From positions 333,847-397,846 of the forward strand of contig NZ_FOUE01000002.1 of NCBI RefSeq assembly GCF_900114775.1: a stretch of 64,000 bases of DNA, given 5' to 3'. The position numbers were made by a program, and so were the translations under genes. The notes below the pieces were generated by a model. It was not told where the DNA came from and did no database searches. It saw nothing but the letters and a program-made list of their open reading frames with translations. The stretch is from Marinobacter zhejiangensis. GTDB taxonomy: Bacteria; Pseudomonadota; Gammaproteobacteria; Pseudomonadales; Oleiphilaceae. This document shows, piece after piece, positions 55,995-64,000 of this stretch (position 1 is its first letter; every line of letters begins with the position of its first letter).

Positions 55995-56784
55995 GCGAGG
56001 GGCCTTTCGGCGGTGCCTGGAAGCCGAATTGGAACAGGCGGGAGAGGGCGCATCTCTGTATCTCGTATTAAGCGGGACAAGTGAGGGTGAACCTGTACGT
56101 CACTTCTATGAGCAGGATGGGCTTATCGCTCGGCCGCTGTTTCTGGGTACGGCCTATTCGGGTTGGCATGAGGTGATGCCCTACCTGGCACAGATTGATC
56201 CTATGAGTGGCTTTCTGGACTGGATCGAAGAAACAGAATGGGGCGACTGGGGCTGGGCCGCTGTGTCCATGTTGTCTTTCGACGACCTATTTGGGCACCT
56301 GCAGAGCCTCATCAAGATCCGTATGCCGGATCAACGTGAGGTGTTTTTCCGTTATTGGGATGCGCGCTTTTTCGGTCCATTGCTTTCATATCTGGATGAC
56401 CAGAGCCTCGCTGCCATGATGGGGCCGGTCAAAGTCGCGATTATGCCTGGGGGGCAGCCCTACCAACACTCGGGCCTGTTGCCGGTGGAGAAGCAGGAGC
56501 CCAGCCCTTGGTTCCAGCTGACTCCAGAGGTAGAGCGGCAGCTTTCTGGCTTGTGCTGGCACCAGCTGGTAGATGCAACGCTGGCGGAATTGCACCGGAT
56601 TAACGGATCTCCGTTATTAAGCTGGCCGCCTGAGGTGGCAAGGCTCAAAGTTGAGCGGCAACTACGCAGGCTGTCCAGGGGCCAGCCAATAACGGAGCTT
56701 TCACAGCCCGACCTTGCCCATCTTCACCAATGCTTGCTGCAGGAAGCGCGCAAAGCATCACCAATCAGATCATCTACCGTTTAA
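55987..56784 (+). CDS. DUF4123 T6SS effector adaptor/chaperone
   Basis: 265 residues from a GTG at 55987, overlapping vgrG by 8 bases with GGTGGGG upstream; earlier in-frame codons (ATG 55951, GTG 55975) would extend it into vgrG. DUF4123 pattern: [11 protein letters not shown] near residue 23, [20 protein letters not shown] and [17 protein letters not shown] near residue 120. These adaptors (Tap/TEC) load effectors such as Rhs proteins onto VgrG. The gene lies between vgrG and rhs, as is typical. The rhs gene starts 10 bases after its stop. Confidence 0.9.
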   Translation: MPERGAFRRCLEAELEQAGEGASLYLVLSGTSEGEPVRHFYEQDGLIARPLFLGTAYSGWHEVMPYLAQIDPMSGFLDWIEETEWGDWGWAAVSMLSFDDLFGHLQSLIKIRMPDQREVFFRYWDARFFGPLLSYLDDQSLAAMMGPVKVAIMPGGQPYQHSGLLPVEKQEPSPWFQLTPEVERQLSGLCWHQLVDATLAELHRINGSPLLSWPPEVARLKVERQLRRLSRGQPITELSQPDLAHLHQCLLQEARKASPIRSSTV

Positions 56785-56794
56785 GGAAGAACGT

Positions 56795-59700
56795 ATGACG
56801 GCGCCAAGGATGGCACAGAATTCCACTGATGGCTTGGGATTCGCTCGCCCGGACATCGAGGCACTGAAACAGGAGCTTCGTGAGTCACTGGCAAAAAGCT
56901 ACGACGACCTGCAGGATGACTTTCTCGCCTCTCTATTCCTTGGGCACGAGCAGGTGCTGGAAGTAAACGGTGAGCAAGTTAGCGAATCGGCTTCCGAGGA
57001 TCAGGTTGTGTCATCCACGGTTGCTCCGTGTCAGCTGACCCGAACAATCAAGATTGCCCATTTTCACGAAAACATTCGCAGAACCCCCATTCCCGATACT
57101 CGATTTGAAGTTCAGGAGAACACGGGCAATTGGTTTTGGGACAGCTGGGATACTGTTCACCTGGGTTCCACAAATAAAAGCGGAGTAGCGGAAGTCGAGG
57201 TTGTGCCCGGTAGAGAGTACAGGGTGATCCTGTCTCCTCAGGTTACTAAAAACGATTTAGAGGCGCTTTATAGAACCTACGAGTCGTTCGTTGAGCAATG
57301 TTGTGAGGTTCTCGATAAGTCTTGGAATAACGGGGTAAGCGCAGAGTGGGACAATTTCCTGGCAATGGGCTCCGTGGTCCAGGTGGCAGCGATTTACCTT
57401 CGTTATCAGGAAGGAATCGTGGATGGCTTTACTTCCATTATCGATGACATCCGGCGAATTTATGATGTCATTTGTGGTTTGCTCGACTATGACTTCGACA
57501 ACCTGCCAGAAGACCTCCGGGACCAGCTGGAGGTCTTGAAACAGAGTGACGAGGCCTACCTCAAAGCCTGCCTGGTGGCCAACGACGAGATCTTTCTGTT
57601 CCTGGTGATGTACACCATTCGCCAGTACTTCAGGATGCTGGCTCCCACCCAACTCGCTGAATCCATAGGGAACGTGATTGGTCAGATCCTGTTTGATGTT
57701 GTCGTCGGGCTCCTGTTGACTGGGGGGACGGGGTTGGCGGCCAAGTATGGTGCTCGTATTGGCAGCAAGGTCGTGGAAAGTGTTGTCATGGATCGCGACG
57801 TACCAAGCAGCAGTCTGGCGGAGTTCCTGGGAAACCTTGCCGAAGTCTTCCAGCAGACGATGGAAGATTTGGGAACTAAACACCGGCCCCTGCAAATGGC
57901 GGGTGGTGGACGCCTCGATACGTCAGGAACCGTATCCGGCGACACTGTCGGACGCAGAAGCGAGACAACACCTCCGGTTAGCGATGGCGAGGGGGCACGA
58001 TCTTCTGGAGCAGAGCCCGAACCGTCGGATACTGCGGCTGTTCGTCGCACCGATGAACCTGATGAGGGCGCTGCGACACCCGTGTCCAACGACGAGCGGC
58101 GTGAAACTGCGCCGGTGCTGACCAATAGCGATCGGCCAGAGACGGAGGTTGATCTTCCTGACGACGATTCCGTTGATCAGTCGATGACTCCCGTTGCGAA
58201 TGATGGGCAAGTTGAGCCATCAGCGGTACAGGGAAATGTTGATCAGCAACCATCGGTTAACACTGGCCCATCCAATGGACTTGCTGCTAGTGACCAAGTA
58301 GCTATGTTCCAGGCTCGTAAGCAGAGTCATGCTGTCGTTAGCGAGCGCAGTAATGATGTGGAAGTTCGAGACGAAGATTCGCCTTCAGAGACCGACCAAG
58401 GCCGGGTTACCCAGGACAACGACTCCACCGAGACCAGTGAAGACCCCATCAGTACGGTCACCGGCGAGGAAATGATGGAGTTGGTGGATGCCCGGCTCGC
58501 TGGGCCGCTGCCATTTGAGTTCAAGCGCCTGTACCGTTCCGGCAGCAGTGACCGACGGCTCGACATGGGGTACGGCTGGCGTCACAGCCTCAACCACAGC
58601 CTGAGTTTTTCTGATCAGCACATCACCTGGCACGACCACGAGGGCAAGAACACCCGTCTGCCAGCATTGGATGACGAGCCTTTCGGCATAAACTCCCGTT
58701 CTGGCATGGCCGCCTGGAAAGACGGGGAAGAGATTGTCGTTTGTGCCGGCGAGAAGGCGCCCCGCTATCACTTCCGCCGCGACGGCGAGCGCGGACTGCT
58801 GTCCCGCATCACCGATCGGTATGGCAACGAACTGCGGCTGGGTTACGACCTCCACGGTCGTCTGCAGCGGCTGGTGAATGATGCCGCTCAGGCCCTGGCC
58901 TTCGAATACCAGGATGGCTATCTGGTGACTGTCAGCCTGTTCCATCGCAGGCTGAGTGAGGATGGGCCTGTATGGGATCGGCTTCGCACGGAACAGCAGT
59001 ACAGCTACGACGACCAGGGAGACCTGGTTGCCGCCACTAATGCGGTGGACGACACCGAACACTATCAGTTTGATAACCACATGCTCGTCCGCCGGACCCT
59101 GGCTGGTGGCTACAGCTTCCACCTAGAATGGGACCAGACCGATCCCATGGGCCGTTGTGTCCGCCAATGGGGTGATAGTGCCCAGGTCGATACCCGCTTT
59201 GAATGGGACGACGACAAGGGTACCTGTACCGTCCGCTACGTGGATGGCAGTGAGGAACGCTGGCAATACGATGGTGCTGCCCAGCTCCAGGAGAAAATTG
59301 ACCCGGACGGCGCCAGGCACCTTAACGAATATGACGAAAAAGGCCGCCTTCTGGCTTCCGTTGACCCCATGGGAGCCCGGACCGAGTACCGGTACGACAA
59401 TCAGGGACGGCTGACCGGCAAGACCGGTCCGGACGGAATCCCGGTGCTGCTGGCCTATCGAAAGGGTCGGATTGCAGAGATTCATCGCCAGCGCCAGTGC
59501 TGGAAATTCGACTACACCTCTGCCGGTGACCTTGCCTGCGAAACCGACCCCAAAGGGCGCAAGACTCGCTATAGCTATTCGGATAGAGGTCAGCTGTTGC
59601 GTGTGGACCTGCCGGATGGTCGTTATCACCGGTGGGACTGGAATGACAAGGGCCAGCTGCTGGAGGCCGTTGACCCGGCAGGAGCCATCACCAAGTATCG

Positions 59701-61867
59701 CTACGACGAGTTTGGTCAATTGCTGGGGAAAAAGGATGGTCGTGGGGCGATCACCCAGTACCGGTATGATGCGCTGGGCCGGGTGACCGATGAACTCATG
59801 ACTGGAAACCGGTCGCGCCGTTACGAGTATAACAGCTACGGCAAGGTCACCCGGTTTGTTGATGAACAGGGCCGGGAGACCCGGTTCGAGTATGGCAACA
59901 ACCTTCACCTGCTGACCCGTCGCATCAATCCCGACGGCAGCGAACTGAAGTACCGCTACGACCATCACCGATTCCTGCTTACCCACATCGAGAACGAACG
60001 TGGCGAGCAGTACCGCATCGATTACTACCCCAATGGCCTGGTGCGCGAGGAAACGGCCTTTGATGGCCACAGCACCGGTTACGAGTACGACCTCAACGGC
60101 CACCTGTTAGCCAAGGCGGAGTACGGGCTTGGCCGTGAGGTTTTGCAGACCACATCGTACGAGCGGGATACACTCGGCCAACTGCTGAAGAAAACCCTGC
60201 CGGACGGGCGTGAGATTCAGTACCGCTACGACGCCGACGGCAAGCTGCTGGGCGTCGATGACGGCAAATGGCCGCTGGCGTTCGAGTACGACAACGCAGG
60301 CGTCCTGAAGGCGGAGCACCAGGGTTGGGCCACGTTCCACTACCGTTACGACGACTACGACCGGCTGGCGGGAATGGTGCTGCCCGATGGCCAGACCCTG
60401 GGCTACCAGCGGGATGCCGCAGGCCTGCTCGCCGGCATCGACCTCAATGGTCAGCCTCTTAGCCGCCATCGGCTCTCCGCCATGGGGGACGAGATCGAGC
60501 GGGTGCAGGGCGACCTGATCAGCGCGTACGTCTACGACGACCAGGGCCGGTTGACCCAGCATCGCCTGCACCAGCAGCGAGTCAAAGACATCGTCGCCCA
60601 GCGCGATTACCAGTACGACCCCAACGGCAACCTCAAGGCTATCCAGGACAGCCGCAAAGGCCTGCGGGAGTATGTTTACGATCCCATGGACCGGCTGGTG
60701 GGGGTGAGAGGTGATCTCTACGAACAATTGATCCACGATCCCGCAGGAAACCTGCTGGAGCAGGTCCAGGGCGCGTCCAGTGACAACAAGGCCAATGTCC
60801 GTGGCAACCGGCTGCTGTTCCAAGGCGATAGCCACTACCACTACGACGACTTTGGTAACCTGATCGAGGAGCGGCGAGGCAAGGACCAGAAGCTGGTCAC
60901 CCGCTACGCCTACGATTGCGAGCACCGCCTCACCGAAGTCACCCTGCCGGATGGCAAGACTGTCCGCTACGACTACGACGCCTTTGGACGTCGCATCGCC
61001 AAGGACGACGGCCTGCGCCGAACCGAATTCCTCTGGCAGGGCGACCGTCTGATCGCCGAGGAGTGCGGCGACCAGTACCGCACCTACCTCTACGAACCCG
61101 ACAGTTTCCGCCCCCTGGCCCTGATCGACGGCCACGGCCCCGAGCAGGCGAGGGTGTATTACTACCACCTGGACCACCTCGGAACCCCGCAGGAACTGAC
61201 CAACGCCCAGGGTCACCTAGTGTGGTCCGTCACCTACCGAGCCTACGGCAACGTCCTCAAGCAACAGGTCGCCGAGATCGACAACCCGCTGCGCTTCCAG
61301 GGCCAGTACCACGACCCGGAAACCGGCCTGCACTACAACCGGCACCGCTACTACAACCCCACCACCGGCCGCTTCCTGACCCCGGACCCGATAGGGCTTG
61401 CGGGCGGGCTCAATAATTACCAGTATGTGCCGAACCCGACGGGGTGGGTGGATCCGTTGGGGTTGAAGGTCGTATCTAAGGATAAGCCTGATAGGAATGA
61501 GTTTGTTGATGGCTCCCAACCGGAAGTTCCAAAGCCAGAAGGTCGGATTCCTTGGATTACGCCGGATTCACTCCCTGAAGCTGAAGAGCGCTCGTTACTA
61601 AGTACGCTTTCACATATTGATGCTGGCACCAAGCCAAGCGGTAAACTTGCAAGAAAATGGGGAGTAACCTTCAAGAACTGGGAGGGAAATTTACCTGGGG
61701 CGAAAGGGAATGATTCTCCATACCAAGAGTTTAGAGTTCAGCCTGCTGTCGGTGAGAAAGGAGCAGGTACTCGGCGTATAGTTAGGAATAGAATCTCAGG
61801 GGAAACCTATTACACTTGGACGCACTATGGAGATACTGGGAATCCAGCTTTCGTAAGGATTAGGTGA
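56795..61867 (+). CDS. Rhs-family T6SS effector with C-terminal barnase-type ribonuclease
   Basis: 1690 residues from the ATG at 56795 (MTAPRMAQN), which has AAGGAAG upstream. N-terminal domain with helical and hydrophobic segments (about 260-355), an acidic Ser/Asp/Glu-rich linker (about 370-560), a DUF6531-like start (PFEFKRLYRSGSSDRRLDMG) and many YD/RHS repeats (Y-[RE]-YD-x-x-GRL). The Rhs core closes at DPLGL (about residue 1553). The last ~130 residues match microbial N1/T1 ribonucleases: FKNWEGNLPGAKG, then E1645 (QEFRV), R1660/R1661 and H1677 (THY). These line up with barnase Glu73, Arg87 and His102 in order and spacing. No PAAR motif was seen at the N-terminus. Confidence 0.93.
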   Translation: MTAPRMAQNSTDGLGFARPDIEALKQELRESLAKSYDDLQDDFLASLFLGHEQVLEVNGEQVSESASEDQVVSSTVAPCQLTRTIKIAHFHENIRRTPIPDTRFEVQENTGNWFWDSWDTVHLGSTNKSGVAEVEVVPGREYRVILSPQVTKNDLEALYRTYESFVEQCCEVLDKSWNNGVSAEWDNFLAMGSVVQVAAIYLRYQEGIVDGFTSIIDDIRRIYDVICGLLDYDFDNLPEDLRDQLEVLKQSDEAYLKACLVANDEIFLFLVMYTIRQYFRMLAPTQLAESIGNVIGQILFDVVVGLLLTGGTGLAAKYGARIGSKVVESVVMDRDVPSSSLAEFLGNLAEVFQQTMEDLGTKHRPLQMAGGGRLDTSGTVSGDTVGRRSETTPPVSDGEGARSSGAEPEPSDTAAVRRTDEPDEGAATPVSNDERRETAPVLTNSDRPETEVDLPDDDSVDQSMTPVANDGQVEPSAVQGNVDQQPSVNTGPSNGLAASDQVAMFQARKQSHAVVSERSNDVEVRDEDSPSETDQGRVTQDNDSTETSEDPISTVTGEEMMELVDARLAGPLPFEFKRLYRSGSSDRRLDMGYGWRHSLNHSLSFSDQHITWHDHEGKNTRLPALDDEPFGINSRSGMAAWKDGEEIVVCAGEKAPRYHFRRDGERGLLSRITDRYGNELRLGYDLHGRLQRLVNDAAQALAFEYQDGYLVTVSLFHRRLSEDGPVWDRLRTEQQYSYDDQGDLVAATNAVDDTEHYQFDNHMLVRRTLAGGYSFHLEWDQTDPMGRCVRQWGDSAQVDTRFEWDDDKGTCTVRYVDGSEERWQYDGAAQLQEKIDPDGARHLNEYDEKGRLLASVDPMGARTEYRYDNQGRLTGKTGPDGIPVLLAYRKGRIAEIHRQRQCWKFDYTSAGDLACETDPKGRKTRYSYSDRGQLLRVDLPDGRYHRWDWNDKGQLLEAVDPAGAITKYRYDEFGQLLGKKDGRGAITQYRYDALGRVTDELMTGNRSRRYEYNSYGKVTRFVDEQGRETRFEYGNNLHLLTRRINPDGSELKYRYDHHRFLLTHIENERGEQYRIDYYPNGLVREETAFDGHSTGYEYDLNGHLLAKAEYGLGREVLQTTSYERDTLGQLLKKTLPDGREIQYRYDADGKLLGVDDGKWPLAFEYDNAGVLKAEHQGWATFHYRYDDYDRLAGMVLPDGQTLGYQRDAAGLLAGIDLNGQPLSRHRLSAMGDEIERVQGDLISAYVYDDQGRLTQHRLHQQRVKDIVAQRDYQYDPNGNLKAIQDSRKGLREYVYDPMDRLVGVRGDLYEQLIHDPAGNLLEQVQGASSDNKANVRGNRLLFQGDSHYHYDDFGNLIEERRGKDQKLVTRYAYDCEHRLTEVTLPDGKTVRYDYDAFGRRIAKDDGLRRTEFLWQGDRLIAEECGDQYRTYLYEPDSFRPLALIDGHGPEQARVYYYHLDHLGTPQELTNAQGHLVWSVTYRAYGNVLKQQVAEIDNPLRFQGQYHDPETGLHYNRHRYYNPTTGRFLTPDPIGLAGGLNNYQYVPNPTGWVDPLGLKVVSKDKPDRNEFVDGSQPEVPKPEGRIPWITPDSLPEAEERSLLSTLSHIDAGTKPSGKLARKWGVTFKNWEGNLPGAKGNDSPYQEFRVQPAVGEKGAGTRRIVRNRISGETYYTWTHYGDTGNPAFVRIR

Positions 61868-61870
61868 AAA

Positions 61871-62254
61871 ATGGTTATGAATCTACCTCCAGGGTTAATT
61901 AAAATTAGTTCTTCCCAATTTGAAGATGTTCAGTGGAAAGAATATTTGAGTGAGGTTGACGAAATAGTTATTGATGGCAAGGGAATAGTGAGTAAAGAAA
62001 ATATTATTGATGCTATTCGAGCGAATTTTCCATTGGACCCTCCAGTTGAATCATACAATTGGGATGCAATATCGGATTCGCTGTGGGAGGGGATGGATTC
62101 TAAGTATAGAGATACTGTAGTTGTTATAAAAGGTGGGCTGGATTTTCTTAAGAGAAATGACTTTGAAAGTTATAAGGTTGTTATGGATATTTTCTCAGAT
62201 ATTTCAGGTTCTTCTTCCAAGAAAGTTTATTGGCTATTTGTTGATTCTGATTGA
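61871..62254 (+). CDS. Barstar-like immunity protein
   Basis: 127 residues, starting 3 bases after the Rhs stop; AGGTG lies just upstream. The barstar pattern is clear: EIVIDGKGI strand, a helix, then NWDAISDSLWEGM, where D65 and D69 fall in the places of barstar Asp35 and Asp39 that block the barnase active site. A further helix and VYWLFVD strand complete the small alpha/beta fold. Family, position and the matching toxin make an immunity role the clear inference. AT-rich relative to the Rhs core. Confidence 0.9.
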   Translation: MVMNLPPGLIKISSSQFEDVQWKEYLSEVDEIVIDGKGIVSKENIIDAIRANFPLDPPVESYNWDAISDSLWEGMDSKYRDTVVVIKGGLDFLKRNDFESYKVVMDIFSDISGSSSKKVYWLFVDSD

Positions 62255-62311
62255 TTAGAATGGAAATGCAAGGCCATACGAGGTAGATCTGCCAAGAAGG
62301 GCGCATTTCGA

Positions 62312-62737
62312 ATGAACATTCAGCGAGACTTAGATACCCTAATGGGGTTCGAACTCTTTGTTTCAGGAGAGGAAGGCGTGGTACCCGTGTATCTTGAAGG
62401 TCATTACAACCGCTTGGGGGCTATCGAGAATATACGAGCATTAGGTCAAACCAATGAATTTGTTTTGGCGGCTCTGATCAGAACCATTGTTTTGGATGAA
62501 GATGAAGAAATACGTGAGGCAGCACTATCTACACTGTGCGAAGTCTCTGGCAGCAATCAGATGGAACGATTAGCCCTCATCTTGGCTTCAGCGGACGCAC
62601 ATGAAGCTGTTCTTACGACCGTCTTGGAGCAAGCAGTGATATTTGATTCATCACTAGCCAAGAAGATTGCTGAACGGCTGGTAAGCCACCCTGATTCACT
62701 TGTTTCGAGTTACGCTAGTCGGCTCTTGAAGGACTAA
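62312..62737 (+). CDS. HEAT-repeat-like small protein (possible second immunity gene)
   Basis: 141 residues made of about four helical pairs with HEAT-like spacing (LAALIRTIVLDEDEEIREAALSTL; LTTVLEQAVIF; AKKIAERLVSHPDS). Soluble, acidic, no signal peptide. No family assigned. It lies 57 bases after the barstar-like gene. In Rhs loci extra small genes often are immunity genes left from earlier toxin tips, so that is one possibility. The other is an unrelated cargo gene. Confidence 0.65.
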   Translation: MNIQRDLDTLMGFELFVSGEEGVVPVYLEGHYNRLGAIENIRALGQTNEFVLAALIRTIVLDEDEEIREAALSTLCEVSGSNQMERLALILASADAHEAVLTTVLEQAVIFDSSLAKKIAERLVSHPDSLVSSYASRLLKD

Positions 62738-63176
62738 GCATTTTCGGGTCTAGAAACCCGTGCCAAGGTACAGAATGAAACCTAAAATCGGCCCCTGACG
62801 CTGTATATATGGAGTTGCCTTGGATGCTTTACATGGCATCGAAATCAAGATGATGAAGAACGTTATTTAAAAGCTGGGACAGATCTATTTTCTAGCTATA
62901 TCTGTAAATCTTACGGCTAAAAATAGATCTGTCCCGGTTAGCTCCCAGATTAGGCCAAGCCCAGTGATACCTTAAAGCGCTTGAACCAGAAGGTTCGTGA
63001 CAAGCAAAAGGCCCGCCCGGGGCGTTTGCCCTATGAGGTGTTTGCGGAAGTGTATGAGGAGGAAGAGAAGGACAGGGCAATATTGCTTTAGCGGGTGGAG
63101 GAAAATTGCCAGATAAGTTCGTTGAACAGGACTTTAGTGCCCTGCATTTAAGCAGTGCATAAACATGGAGCGTTGC
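62738..63176. other. 439-base stretch without a confident gene
   Basis: Holds the 16-bp inverted repeat at 62876-62935 and a 36-codon open stretch near 62980-63091 (QKVRDKQKARPGRLPYEVFAE-like, Glu-rich end) that has no start codon in a good context. The latter may be the tail of a decayed gene. Nothing else is supported. Confidence 0.5.
62876..62935. repeat. Perfect 16-bp inverted repeat
   Basis: Arms GGGACAGATCTATTTT (62876-62891) and AAAATAGATCTGTCCC (62920-62935), 28-base spacer. Too AT-rich at the inner end for a classical terminator. It may be a REP-like or small non-autonomous mobile element, or the two ends of a remnant. Confidence 0.6.
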
Positions 63177-64000
63177 ATGATAGAAAGGCAGGTAATGTCG
63201 GAATATGCCGCGACCGCCTTTAATGGCACAAATATTGGCCCATTACCCCCGAGCCCCAAAAATCGCATCCGTATAGGTGAGGAGCTGCAGCCCATTGGGG
63301 TTTATGCAAAAGCCATCCCCTATCTTGGTACGATTCAGGATGTTGAAGCACTCCAGGATCAGGAGAAGTCTGATCCGGATTTTGAGTCCAGGGACTGGTG
63401 GTGGGACCACAAGCGAGTACGGTTCCTGAACGAGAAGCTAGGCCTTAAATTCTTAATCTTGGTTATTCCTTTTGCCTGGATCATCAGTCTTGTTGTGGGA
63501 GGAATGGGGCTAGTTGGATGGAGTATTTTAGAGATCGCGAAGTATTATGGCTTGCCTGCCCTTTTGGTTGGCTTGCTTGGACTGACTCTTGTCCCTGGGT
63601 GGATGCTATTTGCTCTTTGGTTTGCCCGCCCCAGTACTAATTGGCTTATGAGCTCTGGCATTGCCTGTATCGTTAAGCCTTTTGAAAAGACTATAGATAG
63701 AAAATTAAACAAAACCTTGGAAGACGGCTGCAGCGAATTTAACCGGCTCACTGGTCAGGTTCGTTTTGCTCTGGGAAGGGGGCGCATTTTCGAGGCGCCG
63801 TTTGTGGAGTTTGATGCTTACGTCGAACGGGTGATTCAACAGGGCGGTATTTTTTACCGGCTGATGCTGGTGCATCGCTATACCCAGAAAACCTTCAACA
63901 AGACCTCCTTCAGTTCAATCGAAGCTGAAAAACACGAAGTACAGGCCCTGTGGGACATGCTGCAATGCTATATGGACGTGACCCAGCCCTTGCCAGATAC
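63177..64000 (+). CDS. Two-TM membrane protein, 3' end cut by window
   Basis: Open from the ATG at 63177 to the last base (274 residues and part of a codon). GGAG lies six bases upstream of the start; ATG 63195 is the alternative. The N-terminal ~85 residues are soluble, with a Trp-rich stretch (SRDWWWDHKRVRF). Two hydrophobic helices follow (about 95-118 and 126-148), then a charged cytoplasmic-looking part with YERVIQQGG- and RLMLVHRYTQ-like segments. No family recognised. Its place after an Rhs/immunity set suggests a T6SS-linked accessory gene, but that is only context. Confidence 0.75.
   Translation, partial: MIERQVMSEYAATAFNGTNIGPLPPSPKNRIRIGEELQPIGVYAKAIPYLGTIQDVEALQDQEKSDPDFESRDWWWDHKRVRFLNEKLGLKFLILVIPFAWIISLVVGGMGLVGWSILEIAKYYGLPALLVGLLGLTLVPGWMLFALWFARPSTNWLMSSGIACIVKPFEKTIDRKLNKTLEDGCSEFNRLTGQVRFALGRGRIFEAPFVEFDAYVERVIQQGGIFYRLMLVHRYTQKTFNKTSFSSIEAEKHEVQALWDMLQCYMDVTQPLPD

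Noticed and set aside
56714..56794. Earlier start for the Rhs protein
   Set aside because: It overlaps the DUF4123 gene; the ATG at 56795 has an AAGGAAG ribosome site.
60107..61216. Large minus-strand open frames across the Rhs core (also 59123-60103)
   Set aside because: They are antisense to Rhs YD-repeats. The Val/Leu-rich composition is the complement of repeated Asp/Tyr/Arg codons, with no family motif.
1..64000. CRISPR array, rRNA operon or insertion sequence
   Set aside because: No regularly spaced repeats, no rRNA-like segments and no transposase with flanking inverted repeats were seen.

Overview
This window looks like a chromosomal segment of a marine gammaproteobacterium. Marinobacter or a close relative is my best guess. 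That rests on the core gene set (BCCT osmolyte transporter, VolA-type lipoprotein lipase, glucosylglycerate genes, SelO, class I fumarase, a T6SS VgrG/Rhs cassette) and on moderately GC-rich coding style. It is an inference, not a database match.

Positions 1 to about 30,568 form a dense defence island that ends at the 3' end of a tRNA-Pro(GGG) gene (30569-30645, minus strand). From left to right it holds: (i) a type 1 BREX operon entered inside brxB (brxB-brxC-pglX-[insert]-pglZ-brxL). The slot between pglX and pglZ carries three extra genes: a GmrSD/BrxU-like DUF262-DUF1524 protein, an SMC-like AAA ATPase and a TOPRIM protein. Stop/start overlaps or a 1-base gap join them to the BREX genes. 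(ii) A two-gene short Argonaute system directly behind brxL, with a SMEK-domain effector protein and a catalytically dead short pAgo. (iii) A four-gene Wadjet/MukBEF-like anti-plasmid operon in the order jetD-jetC-jetA-jetB. (iv) A divergent pair: a large ankyrin-repeat protein on the minus strand, and a prokaryotic viperin translationally coupled to a small HicA-like protein on the plus strand. (v) An AlpA-type regulator, a coiled-coil protein and short direct repeats next to the tRNA, which look like the recombination end of an integrated element. Its other end, and any integrase, lie outside the window.

Positions 30,646 to about 53,800 look like ordinary core chromosome. They hold a BCCT transporter; a three-gene operon (retropepsin-like lipoprotein, 7TM protein with an inactive transglutaminase domain, RimK-like ATP-grasp ligase); rmuC; a TPR-like exported protein; an AraC regulator divergent from a CaiB/BaiF CoA-transferase; a VolA-like lipase; an enoyl-CoA hydratase; class I fumarase; SelO; and a complete-looking glucosylglycerate cluster (glycerate kinase, phosphatase, GpgS synthase, GH13_18 phosphorylase). 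The last cluster could both make and recycle this compatible solute.

Positions 53,883 to 64,000 form a type VI secretion effector cassette: vgrG, a DUF4123 adaptor, and a 1690-residue Rhs protein whose C-terminal tip reads as a barnase-type ribonuclease. A barstar-like immunity gene follows after 3 bases. Then come a HEAT-repeat protein, a 439-base non-coding stretch with a perfect 16-bp inverted repeat, and a two-TM protein cut by the window end. Base composition shifts from GC-rich to AT-rich at the Rhs tip, as expected for exchangeable toxin/immunity modules.
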